From Polaribacter irgensii 23-P (GTDB taxonomy: Bacteria; Bacteroidota; Bacteroidia; Flavobacteriales; Flavobacteriaceae): a DNA stretch of 64,000 nt. The position numbers and the translations under genes are program-made. The first letter of the stretch is position 1; every line of letters begins with the position of its first letter. Under the pieces are notes generated by a model. That model was not told the DNA's origin. It ran no database searches and saw only the letters and a program-made list of their open reading frames with translations. Below are positions 8,741 to 18,674 of the stretch, in pieces. The DNA is taken from contig NZ_CH724148.1 in NCBI RefSeq assembly GCF_000153225.1, forward strand, positions 314,640 to 378,639, in the 5' to 3' direction.

Positions 8741-10069
8741 TTACTCTGCATTGTCTAAAAAATCTTTTAAACTTTCAATAAATTTTTCAAAAAAGGGTCT
8801 TTTTTTTACAGGTTTTGGCTTTTCTTGCTGCACTTGAGGGATTGTTTCTTCTTGCTCGCTTCTCACATCCTCATCCAAGACCTCTTCAACAACAGCTTCT
8901 CCTTTAAATTCTTTATTTAGTCCTTCCATTAATAAACCCACAGCTGTAGCGTACGCTGGACTTGACAAAGCCTCATCTGAATCCCCTGCCAAATGTTCGT
9001 TTGGAAATCCCACTCGTGCATCCATACCTGTGATGTACTCTACCAACTGGCGTAAGTGCTTTAATTGTGCACCTCCACCTGTTAAGACAATTCCTGCAAT
9101 TAATTTACCTTTTGCAGTTTCATGCCCATAATTCTTTATTTCTAGATATACCTGCTCTATGATTTCCTGAACCCTTGCATGTATAATTTTTGATAAATTT
9201 TTTAATGTAATCTCTTTTGGTTCTCTTCCTCTTAAGCCTGGGATAGAAACAATTTCTGTTTCTTTATTCTCTCCAGGCCAGGCAGAACCAAACTTAATTT
9301 TTAACAGCTCTGCTTGCTTCTCTATAATTGAACAACCTTCTTTTATATCATCTGTAATTACATTTCCTCCAAATGGAATGACCGCAGTATGCCGGATAAT
9401 TCCGTCTTTAAAAATAGCCAAATCTGTCGTACCACCCCCAATGTCTATCAAAGCAACTCCGGCTTCTTTCTCTTCTAAACTCAATACGGCAGAAGCCGAA
9501 GCCAAAGGTTCTAAAGTAATATCGCTTAATTCTAAACCTGCACTTTTTACGCAACGTCCAATGTTTCTAATCGATGAAACTTGCCCCACAACTACGTGGA
9601 AATTTGCTTCTAAACGCCCACCATACATTCCTATTGGCTCTTTAATATCTGCTTGCGAATCTACTTTAAACTCTTGCGGTAACACATGAATAATTTCTTC
9701 TCCTGGCAACATCACTAATTTATGTACCTGGTTTACCAAATTTTCAATATCAGCCTCTTCAATTACTTCATCTGCATTGTTTCGCGTTATATAATCTGAA
9801 TGATGTAAACTTCGAATATGTTGACCTGCAATCCCAACAATAACATCCTCTATTTTCATACCAGAAACACTTTCTGCCTCTTCTACAGCTTGCTGAATAG
9901 ATTGTATCGTTTGGGTAATATTACTCACAACTCCACGCTTTACACCGAGGCTTTTCGCTTTCCCAATACCAATAACTTCTATCTTATTGTATTCATTTTT
10001 ACGACCAATCATGGCAATAATTTTGGTAGTACCAATATCTAAACCAACAGCTATTTTATTGTCTTCCAT
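8741..10069 (-). CDS. ftsA: Cell division protein FtsA
   Basis: A 442-residue actin-like ATPase that tethers FtsZ filaments to the inner membrane and recruits later divisome proteins. The N-terminal phosphate-1 motif VGLDIGTTK, the SHS2/1C subdomain that follows, and the phosphate-2 (LIDIGGGTTDLAIF) and adenosine (GIVLTGGGAQL) motifs are all present. The C-terminus ends in a basic and aromatic stretch (KKRPFFEKFIESLKDFLDN) compatible with the membrane-binding amphipathic helix. ATG 10069 is preferred; an in-frame GTG two codons upstream (10075) abuts the ftsQ stop exactly. It sits between ftsQ and ftsZ, and co-transcription is almost certain. Confidence 0.97.
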   Translation of the reverse strand: MEDNKIAVGLDIGTTKIIAMIGRKNEYNKIEVIGIGKAKSLGVKRGVVSNITQTIQSIQQAVEEAESVSGMKIEDVIVGIAGQHIRSLHHSDYITRNNADEVIEEADIENLVNQVHKLVMLPGEEIIHVLPQEFKVDSQADIKEPIGMYGGRLEANFHVVVGQVSSIRNIGRCVKSAGLELSDITLEPLASASAVLSLEEKEAGVALIDIGGGTTDLAIFKDGIIRHTAVIPFGGNVITDDIKEGCSIIEKQAELLKIKFGSAWPGENKETEIVSIPGLRGREPKEITLKNLSKIIHARVQEIIEQVYLEIKNYGHETAKGKLIAGIVLTGGGAQLKHLRQLVEYITGMDARVGFPNEHLAGDSDEALSSPAYATAVGLLMEGLNKEFKGEAVVEEVLDEDVRSEQEETIPQVQQEKPKPVKKRPFFEKFIESLKDFLDNAE

Positions 10070-10075
10070 TTTCAC

Positions 10076-10801
10076 TTATTTTGTGCACACAACTTGGTTG
10101 TGATATTTTAGAGTAATCATTTTATAATCTTGTATCGTTTTATTTTTAAAAGTAGTATTGTAAAATGCTTTCAACATACTAAATTTTATTTTCATTCTGT
10201 CTAAAGTGCCAAAATCTACTTTATAATCTCCGCTTCTTACTGAAAATTGAAATGTATTGGCGTCAGATTTTATAATTCCTACTACTTCTTTCTGAAGAAA
10301 ATCATCTTCTAATATAGCAAATATCAGCGGCAAAATCAATTGAATATCTGCTGCGCTATCAACGCCAGAAACTAACAATGCGCGAGCTGAATAATTTAAA
10401 GATAATGGTACTTTCACACCTTGTTTATCAATGTAATAAGAAGTCCCATTCCCTGTAATTCTTGCAATTGGTAATCGTTGTTTAACTTTTGATTTCAACA
10501 CACCTCCAATCGTTAAAAAAACAGCTACTTTTTCAACATATGGATTTTCAGAAATCTTCTTTTCTAGACCATATAAATCTATCACAGATTTTGGTTGATC
10601 TACCACTGTTTTATTATTTTGTATTAACAATTTGTTAACTATTTCCTGCGTTAAAAAATTGCGTTTATTTTCTTGAAAACTCACACGTACCGCTGTTACT
10701 TTTTTTGTACTATTTCGCTTAGAAGTGAAACCATATAAAAAGCTTAAAACCCCAATAAAACCTATAAAAAAAAGATATTTCAAGCTTTTTTTAAATCTCA
10801 T
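10076..10801 (-). CDS. ftsQ: Cell division protein FtsQ/DivIB
   Basis: A 241-residue bitopic division protein that links early and late divisome components in the periplasm. It has a short basic cytoplasmic N-terminus, one transmembrane segment (about residues 9-25, YLFFIGFIGVLSFLYGF), and then a periplasmic POTRA-like region with the pattern NPYVEKVAVF...KVKQRLPIARI typical of FtsQ. Sequence identity within this family is low, so position between murC and ftsA is the strongest support. Its start overlaps the 3' end of murC by 11 bp, suggesting translational coupling. Confidence 0.92.
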   Translation of the reverse strand: MRFKKSLKYLFFIGFIGVLSFLYGFTSKRNSTKKVTAVRVSFQENKRNFLTQEIVNKLLIQNNKTVVDQPKSVIDLYGLEKKISENPYVEKVAVFLTIGGVLKSKVKQRLPIARITGNGTSYYIDKQGVKVPLSLNYSARALLVSGVDSAADIQLILPLIFAILEDDFLQKEVVGIIKSDANTFQFSVRSGDYKVDFGTLDRMKIKFSMLKAFYNTTFKNKTIQDYKMITLKYHNQVVCTK

Positions 10802-12143
10802 AGCGCAACTCTTTTAAAAGTTCATTAGACACCTCATCTACCAATACCCCGATATCTCCTGCACCCAGCATAACCACTACTTTTGCTGAAGAATTTTTAA
10901 TATCTTTTAACAGATTATTTTTCTGTGTCAATTTTTTATGCGGATTTTCAATTTTACTCAAAAGCCAACTTGAATCTACTCCAGGAATAGGGATTTCTCT
11001 TGCTGGATAAATATCTAACAATAAAATTGCGTCAAACTTATTTAAGGCCAGCGCAAAATCATCAATAAAATCTCGTGTTCTTGAATACAAATGCGGCTGG
11101 AAAACAACCAAAATTTCAGCATCAGGATACATTTCTCTTACAGAACTTTCAACAGCATATATTGCCGTCGGATGGTGAGCATAATCGTCAATTAGTACAA
11201 AATTTTCTGTTTTAATTTTATAGGAAAACCTACGAGCAACCCCTTTAAAAGTTTCCAAACATTTTTTTATGTTTTCTAAAGAAATGCCATAGACATCTGC
11301 CATTGCGATCGCCGCTAAAGCATTCATAATATTATGACGCCCGGGAACATCAAATGAAATTTTTTCAATTATTGAACTTGGAGTTGCAATGTCAAAAAGA
11401 CAAGTACCACTTTCAATTCTTAAATTGAAAGCCCTATAATCTGCAGGCTCATTTATTGCATATGTCAAGCCTTTTAAAGGAAGTCCTTTTGCAACTATTA
11501 GCGTTTGGGTCACTCTGCTTGCAAACTCTATAAAGGAAGCCGTGAGTGCTTCTGGATTTTCATAAATATCTAAATGGTCGGCATCCATCGAAGTTACACA
11601 TGCAATATTGGGGCTTAATTGCAAAAAAGAACGATCAAACTCATCTGCTTCTACCACACTAATTGTATCACCTCCTAAAATCAAGTTAGCGTTATAGTTT
11701 TCCGCAATACCGCCTAAAAAAGAGGTTGCATTGGCAGTGACCATAATATGACCTAGAATCGCAGAAGTTGTTGTTTTTCCATGCGTTCCTGCAACGGCTA
11801 AACAGAATGTACTTTCGGTAATTTTACCTAAAATTTCAGCTCTTTTGAACACAGCAAACTGCTGTTCTAAAAAATAATTAAGTTGCGTATGATTTTTTGA
11901 AACCGCGGGAGTATAGATAACCAGTGTTTTCTTTTTGTCTAGAAAAGGAGGTAAAATATTTCTTACAACATCTTCATAGTTAATGGCAACACCGAGATGC
12001 TCTAACTCTTTTGTAATCGAAGAAGGCGTTTTGTCATACCCTGCAGTTTTTTTCCCGTTCGCGACGAAATAACGTGCAATTGCACTCATCCCAATGCCAC
12101 CAACTCCGACAAAATAAACGTTCTGTATATTTTTTAAATTCAA
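10791..12143 (-). CDS. murC: UDP-N-acetylmuramate--L-alanine ligase
   Basis: A 450-residue ATP-dependent ligase that adds L-Ala to UDP-MurNAc, the first peptide-stem step of peptidoglycan synthesis in the cytosol. The N-terminal Rossmann motif [12 protein letters not shown] binds the UDP substrate, [10 protein letters not shown] (about 119-128) is the Mur ligase P-loop, and a central DADHLD and a late DDYAHHP motif match the family. The start is TTG at 12141-12143, overlapping the murG TGA as TTGA; no nearer ATG would keep the UDP-binding motif. It sits in the dcw block between murG and ftsQ. Confidence 0.97.
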   Translation of the reverse strand: MNLKNIQNVYFVGVGGIGMSAIARYFVANGKKTAGYDKTPSSITKELEHLGVAINYEDVVRNILPPFLDKKKTLVIYTPAVSKNHTQLNYFLEQQFAVFKRAEILGKITESTFCLAVAGTHGKTTTSAILGHIMVTANATSFLGGIAENYNANLILGGDTISVVEADEFDRSFLQLSPNIACVTSMDADHLDIYENPEALTASFIEFASRVTQTLIVAKGLPLKGLTYAINEPADYRAFNLRIESGTCLFDIATPSSIIEKISFDVPGRHNIMNALAAIAMADVYGISLENIKKCLETFKGVARRFSYKIKTENFVLIDDYAHHPTAIYAVESSVREMYPDAEILVVFQPHLYSRTRDFIDDFALALNKFDAILLLDIYPAREIPIPGVDSSWLLSKIENPHKKLTQKNNLLKDIKNSSAKVVVMLGAGDIGVLVDEVSNELLKELRYEI

Positions 12144-13234
12144 TTCCTTATCAATTTTTCAATTTCATCAACGATGTCTTTGGTTGCCCCTGGAAGGGCC
12201 AATCCTTTTATACTCTCTGACAGGCTTTCCAGCTTTCCAATATCCTGAATCAAAGATTCAAAAACTACGGGAAAAGTAGCTAACTCGTCCTCTGCTATTC
12301 GTATTGCTGCATGTTTCTCAACAATAGATTTTGCATTCTTTGTTTGATGGTCTTCTGCCACGTTTGGTGATGGAATAAAAAGCACAGGTTTCCCCACAAT
12401 ACAAAGTTCAGAAACAGAACTTGCACCTGCTCTAGATATAATAATATCCGCAGCTGCATACACGTAATCCATCCTATTTATAAATTCGTGCACCTGAACG
12501 TTTTTAAGTGCATTGTACTTTTTATATTCTTCAAAATAAATTTTACCACACTGCCAAATGACTTGAATTTCTTTACTTTTTAAAAACTCTAAATTATTTT
12601 CTACGAATTCATTTATTTTCCTAGCACCTAAACTTCCTCCAAGAATTAAAAGCGTTTTTTTTGTTTTGTCAATTTCAAAGAAAGCTTGCCCATCCTCCCT
12701 TTTTAAGTGGATTGATAGCAAATCCTGTCGCACGGGGTTTCCTGTTTTAATAATTTTATCACTTGGGAAAAAACGCTCTAAATAATCGTACGCAACACAA
12801 ATCTTTTTCGCTTTCTTACTCAATAATTTGTTCGTGATTCCTGGATATGAATTCTGCTCCTGAATCAGTGTAGGAATCCCTTTCCTACCCGCCATAATTA
12901 ATACGGGACCGCTAGCAAAACCACCTGTACCAATTGCAATATCTGGTTTGAACTTTCGAATTATATTAGCTGCACTCCACAAACTGTGAATCAATTTAAA
13001 TATAAATACAATGTTTTTGTATGTTATTTTTCTCTGTATACCCGCAATCCACAAACCTTTAATCTCGTATCCTGCCTGTGGAACTTTTTCCATTTCCATT
13101 TTATCCTTCGCACCCACAAATAAGAATTCTGCATTGGGATGTCTCACCTTTATCTCATTTGCAATCGCAATTGCAGGATAAATATGTCCCCCTGTTCCGC
13201 CTCCAGAAATTAATATGCGCATCGAATTTTTCAT
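12140..13234 (-). CDS. murG: UDP-GlcNAc:lipid I N-acetylglucosaminyltransferase
   Basis: A 364-residue GT-B glycosyltransferase that adds GlcNAc to lipid I to form lipid II on the inner face of the cytoplasmic membrane. The N-terminal [11 protein letters not shown] loop and the C-terminal GASSVSE and donor-binding region ([13 protein letters not shown]) are diagnostic. The start could be ATG 13234 or an ATG four codons downstream at 13222 (MRILISGGG), which would be nearer the usual family start. It overlaps murC by 4 bp and follows ftsW after 68 bp. Confidence 0.97.
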   Translation of the reverse strand: MKNSMRILISGGGTGGHIYPAIAIANEIKVRHPNAEFLFVGAKDKMEMEKVPQAGYEIKGLWIAGIQRKITYKNIVFIFKLIHSLWSAANIIRKFKPDIAIGTGGFASGPVLIMAGRKGIPTLIQEQNSYPGITNKLLSKKAKKICVAYDYLERFFPSDKIIKTGNPVRQDLLSIHLKREDGQAFFEIDKTKKTLLILGGSLGARKINEFVENNLEFLKSKEIQVIWQCGKIYFEEYKKYNALKNVQVHEFINRMDYVYAAADIIISRAGASSVSELCIVGKPVLFIPSPNVAEDHQTKNAKSIVEKHAAIRIAEDELATFPVVFESLIQDIGKLESLSESIKGLALPGATKDIVDEIEKLIRN

Positions 13235-13302
13235 CTAAACTTTATTATTTTATAAATCGGTTATGCATGCTATTATTCCATATACTTTTTAATGCGCTTA
13301 TG

Positions 13303-14490
13303 CTATATTGTTTCATGTAATATATCTAAGGGATTGTCATCTAAAATATCTTCTTCTGTTTCTTGTTTAGAAGCGCTCACACTTAAAATCATTCCAAGCG
13401 CAAAGCAAGTCATCCAAATAGAAGTTCCTCCACTACTAATCAATGGCAATGTTTGTCCAGTTACCGGAAATAAACTCGCCGCCACAGCCATGTTTATGAT
13501 GGCCTGAAAAACAATGGGCAGACCGACACCAATGACCAACAACATTCCAAAAATTGTAGTTGTTGTTCTGAGTACCACAAAAACTCTAAAAAGTAACAAA
13601 AAGTATATAAAGACAATTGAAATTGCTCCTAAAAGACCATATTCTTCTACAATAATCGCATATATAAAATCTGATGATGATTGTGGTAAAAAGTTTTTCT
13701 GTATACTTTTCCCCGGACCAACGCCTACAGGACCACCCGTAGCAATCGCAATTTTTGATTTTTCTACCTGATACGCTTCTTTCCCTTCTGTACTTGAAAA
13801 ACTCATAATTCTGCTTTGCCAAGTTTGAACTCTATTTGGCATTGCATCCGGAAAAGCTTTTGCTATTAAAACGAAAAAAGAAAGTGCTAAAATACCAGAA
13901 ACTAAAATAAATCCTATGTATTTTAGGGGATATCCGCCTACAAAAACAAGTAATAAGATCATTGTGAAAATAATTGCGGTCGTAGAGAAATTAGCTGGTA
14001 AAATTAAGAGTAAAACCAAACTTACTGGCAACCACAACTGCACTAGACTTTCCTTAAAAACAACCTCTTTTTCTTTATTTCTTGCCAAATATCTCGCTAC
14101 AAAAACCATCAAAACAAGACCTGCCAGTGTCGATGTTTGAAAACCGATACCGACAAATGGAATACGAATCCATCTACTTGCATTTGCACCACTAATCGTT
14201 GTTCCTTGCGCCAATGTATAAATCAACAAAACAATCACAACAGGCATCATCAAAACAGATCCACCAGAAAAATATCGATATGGAATTTTATGCACGCCGT
14301 AAAGCACTGCAAAACCCATAATTAATAAAGCCATATGCTTTAGTAAATATCCAAATGTTGAGCCCGAACCTACTACATAGACCAAGTTTGTACTTGCACT
14401 ATAAACAGGCATAAATGAGAAAATTGCCAAAGCTGCAAAAATCGCCCAAATAGTTCTATCTCCTTTTATATGTTGAAAAATATTTTTCAT
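13303..14490 (-). CDS. ftsW: Peptidoglycan glycosyltransferase / division protein FtsW (SEDS family)
   Basis: A 395-residue polytopic SEDS protein that polymerises lipid II at the septum together with a class B PBP. About ten transmembrane segments are evident. The block GANASRWIRIPFVGIGFQTS corresponds to the conserved SEDS region with the G-x-x-RW-I pattern, and the C-terminal TGQTLPLISSGGTSIW segment is the family's signature. The N-terminus is short compared with enterobacterial FtsW. Its partner PBP (ftsI) is encoded in the same cluster. Confidence 0.96.
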   Translation of the reverse strand: MKNIFQHIKGDRTIWAIFAALAIFSFMPVYSASTNLVYVVGSGSTFGYLLKHMALLIMGFAVLYGVHKIPYRYFSGGSVLMMPVVIVLLIYTLAQGTTISGANASRWIRIPFVGIGFQTSTLAGLVLMVFVARYLARNKEKEVVFKESLVQLWLPVSLVLLLILPANFSTTAIIFTMILLLVFVGGYPLKYIGFILVSGILALSFFVLIAKAFPDAMPNRVQTWQSRIMSFSSTEGKEAYQVEKSKIAIATGGPVGVGPGKSIQKNFLPQSSSDFIYAIIVEEYGLLGAISIVFIYFLLLFRVFVVLRTTTTIFGMLLVIGVGLPIVFQAIINMAVAASLFPVTGQTLPLISSGGTSIWMTCFALGMILSVSASKQETEEDILDDNPLDILHETI

Positions 14491-14556
14491 TAAAAAGTAC
14501 TAAATTCTTAGTGTGTTATATTTTAACTAGAGAGCGAAGACTTGCCCTCAACTTTT

Positions 14557-15939
14557 TTACAGATTTCTTACAGCACTTTTAAACTGACGTCCCCTGTCTT
14601 CATAATTTTCAAACAAATCAAAACTTGCACATGCTGGAGAAAGCAACACGGCATCTCCATCCTCGGCTAATTTGTGCGCCACTTTTACAGCCTCCTCTGC
14701 TCCTGCAGTTTCCACAACAATATCGACCACATTGCCAAACATGTCTTTTATTTTCTGATTGTCAACACCTAAACAAACAATTGCTTTTACTTTCTCTCTA
14801 ACCAACGGAAGTAAATCATTGTAATCATTTCCTTTGTCTACACCTCCAACAATCCATACCGTTTGCCGATCCATGCATTCCAAAGCATAAAAAGTTGCAT
14901 TTACATTGGTTGCTTTTGAATCATTTATATATTCCACTCCTTTTACTTTGGCAACATTTTCTAAACGATGTTCTACGCCCTCGAAATTCGCCAAACTTTC
15001 TTTAATTGCCTCTTTTCTAATCTGTAATAACTGCGCAGCCATTGTTGCTGCCATTGTATTTTTAACATTGTGTTTTCCTTTCACTGTTATCGTTGATATT
15101 GGCATCTTTATTGTTTCTTTATTAATATTGATTATTATGTTATTGCCTTTTAAGAAAGCGCCGTATGCGAGTTCTTTTTTTAATGAAAATGGTACTAATT
15201 TTGCTTTTATCTTGTGCTGTTTTAGCCACGTATTTATTGCGATATCGTCTGCGTCATAAATGAGGTAATCGCTTTCTTTTTGATTTTGTGTAATTCTAAA
15301 CTTTGACGCCACATATTTTTCAAAATCATACTCGTACCTGTCTAAATGATCTGGAGTTATGTTTGTTAAAATTGCGATATGACTGCTGAACTTCTCAATG
15401 CCATCTAATTGAAAACTACTCAACTCTACGACATAGTTTTCATGAGAGACCTCCGCAACTTGCTGTGCAAAACTGACCCCGATATTGCCTGCAAGACCTA
15501 CGTTCAATCCCGCATCTTTTAAAATACGATGCACCAACATTGTGGTAGTGGTTTTTCCATTTGAGCCGGTAATCCCTACAATTGTTGCTGACGTATACTT
15601 TGCTGCAAATTCAATTTCTGATATGACACTGATCCCATTGGCTTTTAATTTTAAAACCAAAGGAACTGTTTCCGGAATGCCAGGACTTTTCATAACCACA
15701 TCTGCTGCTAAAATTATACGCTCTGTGTGCGTAAATTCTTCAAATTCAATCTCATTATTTAAAAGAATATCTTTATACTTTTTACCTATTTTACCACGGT
15801 CGGAAACAAAAACTTTATACCCTTTTTGTTTTCCTAAAAGAGCGGTACCAACCCCACTTTCACCGGCGCCAAGAACCACAAGCATCTTCGCTCCAAAAGA
15901 GCTTGACACTATTTGTTTTTGTACTTCTTGGTTCTTCAT
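14557..15939 (-). CDS. murD: UDP-N-acetylmuramoyl-L-alanine--D-glutamate ligase
   Basis: A 460-residue Mur ligase that adds D-Glu to UDP-MurNAc-L-Ala. It contains the UDP-binding loop LGAGESGVGTA, the P-loop GITGSNGKTTTT, a central TNITPDHLDRY segment and a C-terminal LSPACASFDLF motif, all in family order. The conserved fold begins at MLVVLGAGESG (residue 19). The first 18 residues are an N-terminal extension, so translation might instead start at the internal ATG at 15885. It lies between mraY and ftsW in the dcw block. Confidence 0.97.
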   Translation of the reverse strand: MKNQEVQKQIVSSSFGAKMLVVLGAGESGVGTALLGKQKGYKVFVSDRGKIGKKYKDILLNNEIEFEEFTHTERIILAADVVMKSPGIPETVPLVLKLKANGISVISEIEFAAKYTSATIVGITGSNGKTTTTMLVHRILKDAGLNVGLAGNIGVSFAQQVAEVSHENYVVELSSFQLDGIEKFSSHIAILTNITPDHLDRYEYDFEKYVASKFRITQNQKESDYLIYDADDIAINTWLKQHKIKAKLVPFSLKKELAYGAFLKGNNIIININKETIKMPISTITVKGKHNVKNTMAATMAAQLLQIRKEAIKESLANFEGVEHRLENVAKVKGVEYINDSKATNVNATFYALECMDRQTVWIVGGVDKGNDYNDLLPLVREKVKAIVCLGVDNQKIKDMFGNVVDIVVETAGAEEAVKVAHKLAEDGDAVLLSPACASFDLFENYEDRGRQFKSAVRNL

Positions 15940-15977
15940 TTTTATATCTTGCTAAATGCTATCAGTTCTTAATTTTT

Positions 15978-17204
15978 CTACCTCAACTTTAACGTAACAA
16001 TTGTAAGCACCGCTAAAAGAATCCCAATAATCCAAAAACGAACCACAATTTTACTTTCATGGAAGCTTAACTTCTGGTAATGGTGATGTAATGGGGCCAT
16101 TCTAAACACTCTTCTACCCTCACCAAACTTACTTTTTGTGTATTTAAACCAAAAAACTTGAATGATTACAGAGAGGTTTTCAATTACAAAAATCCCTGCA
16201 AGTATCGGCAGCAACAATTCTTTTCGAATTGCAATTGCAATCACAGCAATAATTCCACCAATCGTTAAACTCCCAGTGTCCCCCATAAATACTTGGGCAG
16301 GATAGGTGTTATGCCAAAGAAAGCCTATTAAAGCGCCTGCAAAGGCAAGAATAAAAACGGTCATTTCTCCAGAGTTCGGGATGTACATGACATCTAAATA
16401 ATCTGCGAAAACAATGTTCCCAGAGACCCATGCAAAAACAGCTAAAGTAACCACCATGATTGCTGAAGAACCCGCAGCCAAGCCATCGATTCCATCTGTT
16501 AAATTTGCACCATTAGAAATACCTGTAACGATGAAAACAACGATGAAAATAAAAATGATCCAACCATATTCCTCATACCCGGTCCCTAAAAAACGAAGGG
16601 CTTCTGTATAGTCTAATTCATTGTCTTTTAAAAAAGGAACTGTTGTTTTAGTTGATTTGTGTGCGGCTCCAAAAACAGTTTTTCTACCATTCTCTTGAGC
16701 TATTTGCTGTGCAGCTGGCAATTGCTCTTTAATGGTTACATCTTCATGAAAATAAAGCATAGAACCTACAATAATACCCAATCCCACTTGTCCAAGGACT
16801 TTGAACTTTCCTTTTAAGCCCGCTTTGTCTTTTTTAAATACTTTAATATAATCGTCTAAAAACCCGATCAAACCCATCCATACGGTCGTAATTATTAGGA
16901 TAATAACGTAGATATTATCTAATTTGGCTAATAAAAATACCGGAATTAAAGTGGCTAAAATTATAATAATGCCTCCCATAGTTGGGGTTCCTGACTTTTG
17001 AACCTGTCCTGCCAAGCCTAAATCTCTAACAGATTCACCTACCTGTTGCTTTTGCAAAAATTTAATAATTACCTTTCCATTAATTGCCGAAATGAGCAAT
17101 GATAAAATGAAAGCTGCCGCCGCTCTAAATGTAATAAATTGAAAGACACTAGCTCCTGGGAAACTAAATTGGCTTTCTAGATATTCGAATAAATAATACA
17201 GCAT
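15978..17204 (-). CDS. mraY: Phospho-N-acetylmuramoyl-pentapeptide-transferase
   Basis: A 408-residue integral membrane enzyme with about ten transmembrane helices that transfers phospho-MurNAc-pentapeptide to undecaprenyl phosphate, making lipid I. The catalytic aspartate signatures are visible: [13 protein letters not shown] and [12 protein letters not shown], together with [16 protein letters not shown] and the late APLHHHYQ segment that contacts substrate. It is longer than E. coli MraY (360) because of a ~45-residue insert (about 150-200), usual for Bacteroidota. It lies 2 bp after murE. Confidence 0.97.
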   Translation of the reverse strand: MLYYLFEYLESQFSFPGASVFQFITFRAAAAFILSLLISAINGKVIIKFLQKQQVGESVRDLGLAGQVQKSGTPTMGGIIIILATLIPVFLLAKLDNIYVIILIITTVWMGLIGFLDDYIKVFKKDKAGLKGKFKVLGQVGLGIIVGSMLYFHEDVTIKEQLPAAQQIAQENGRKTVFGAAHKSTKTTVPFLKDNELDYTEALRFLGTGYEEYGWIIFIFIVVFIVTGISNGANLTDGIDGLAAGSSAIMVVTLAVFAWVSGNIVFADYLDVMYIPNSGEMTVFILAFAGALIGFLWHNTYPAQVFMGDTGSLTIGGIIAVIAIAIRKELLLPILAGIFVIENLSVIIQVFWFKYTKSKFGEGRRVFRMAPLHHHYQKLSFHESKIVVRFWIIGILLAVLTIVTLKLR

Positions 17205-17206
17205 TT

Positions 17207-18673
17207 TTACTTATTTTTTAGTTGATTAAAACAATTTTTCACTTCCTCTAAGTCGTCAAAATGAATTCGAACTCCGTTTGTTTCTTGATAATTTTCATGC
17301 CCTTTTCCTGCAATAAGTAAAATGTCTCCAGGTTCAGAAAACTTACAAGCCGTTCTAATTGCCTGCTTTCTGTCTAAAATTGTAAGTGTCTTTTTATAGT
17401 TTTGCAATGCAATACCAGCTTCCATATCCTCTAAAATAGTCTGTGGATTTTCTGTTCTCGGATTGTCCGACGTAAAAATTACCTGATTGCTTAATTGCGA
17501 AGCAATGTGCGCCATTTTAGGTCTTTTTGTTTTGTCCCGATCTCCCCCGCAACCCAAGACCGTAATTACCTTTTCAGCACCAATCTTAATATCGTTGATA
17601 GTTTCTAACACATTTTTTAAGGCATCTGGTGTGTGTGCATAATCTACTATTGCTGTCACCCCATCTTGTGAAATCACATATTCAAAACGCCCACTTACAC
17701 TTTCCAGCGCACTCAATATCGTTAAAATCTCAAGCTTTTCTAAACCTAATAATTCTGCTGTTGCAATAACTGCTGTTACATTATAAATGTTAAAAACTCC
17801 AATTAATTTTATCCAAACCTCGGTACCATCCAAAGCAATCAAAGTTCCAGACAATTGTTTTTCTAAAATTTTAACTTTATAATCAGCAGCCGTTTTTAGA
17901 GCGTATGTTTTCTTAATTGCTTTAGAGTTCTGCAACATAAAACGCCCATTTTTGTCATCTATGTTCGCAAGTACAAAGGCAGATTTTGGCAAGGTGTCAA
18001 AAAAGTGTTTTTTTACGTTTCTGTATGCTGCAAAAGTGTCGTGATAATCTAGATGGTCGTGCGACAGATTTGTAAAAACTCCACCAGCGAACGTTAAACC
18101 TTCCGTTCTTTTTTGATGAATTCCATGAGAACTCACCTCCATAAAACAAAAATCAACACCAGCATCAATCATTTTGTCTAGATACGAATTGATTGTAACA
18201 GAATCTGGCGTAGTATGTGTAGCCTTGAACTCGGTTTCATCTACAAGCACCTTCACTGTAGACAGCAAACCAACCTTATACCCTGCCTTTTTGAATAATT
18301 GATATAGTAGCGAAGCTACCGTTGTTTTCCCATTCGTACCCGTTACACCAATCAAAGGGATTTTTGAAGAAGGATTGTCATAAAAGTTTGAGGCCATAAT
18401 TGCCAAAGCAATTTTTGTGTCCGATACTTGAATGTAGGTCACCCCCTCTTTTTGTTCTTTGGGAAAATCCTCACAAACAACTACGATTGCACCCAAATTA
18501 ATTGCCTTGTCTATAAATAGATGACCATCTATTGCAACTCCTTTTAACGCAATAAAAGCGGTATTACATGCTGCTTTTCTAGAATCAAAAACAAGGTTTT
18601 TTACGACAATATTTGTCTCACCAAAAATTTTATTAGCGGAAACCTTGTATAGTATGTCTTTTAAATTTTTCAA
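17207..18673 (-). CDS. murE: UDP-N-acetylmuramoyl-L-alanyl-D-glutamate--2,6-diaminopimelate ligase
   Basis: A 488-residue Mur ligase that adds the third stem residue to UDP-MurNAc-L-Ala-D-Glu. The P-loop reads [14 protein letters not shown], followed by TTPDS, the SHDHLDYH motif and a C-terminal [10 protein letters not shown] segment. The D-N-P-R motif is the accepted signature for meso-diaminopimelate specificity, so the organism should have DAP-type peptidoglycan. The start is TTG at 18671-18673, one base after the ftsI stop region; no closer ATG preserves the N-terminal domain. Confidence 0.97.
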   Translation of the reverse strand: MKNLKDILYKVSANKIFGETNIVVKNLVFDSRKAACNTAFIALKGVAIDGHLFIDKAINLGAIVVVCEDFPKEQKEGVTYIQVSDTKIALAIMASNFYDNPSSKIPLIGVTGTNGKTTVASLLYQLFKKAGYKVGLLSTVKVLVDETEFKATHTTPDSVTINSYLDKMIDAGVDFCFMEVSSHGIHQKRTEGLTFAGGVFTNLSHDHLDYHDTFAAYRNVKKHFFDTLPKSAFVLANIDDKNGRFMLQNSKAIKKTYALKTAADYKVKILEKQLSGTLIALDGTEVWIKLIGVFNIYNVTAVIATAELLGLEKLEILTILSALESVSGRFEYVISQDGVTAIVDYAHTPDALKNVLETINDIKIGAEKVITVLGCGGDRDKTKRPKMAHIASQLSNQVIFTSDNPRTENPQTILEDMEAGIALQNYKKTLTILDRKQAIRTACKFSEPGDILLIAGKGHENYQETNGVRIHFDDLEEVKNCFNQLKNK

Positions 18674-18674
18674 A

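Noticed and set aside
8673-14556. Gaps of 66-68 bp after ftsA, ftsW and murD that might hold a shared repeat
   Set aside because: The sequences of the gaps are unrelated; the similar lengths appear to be chance.
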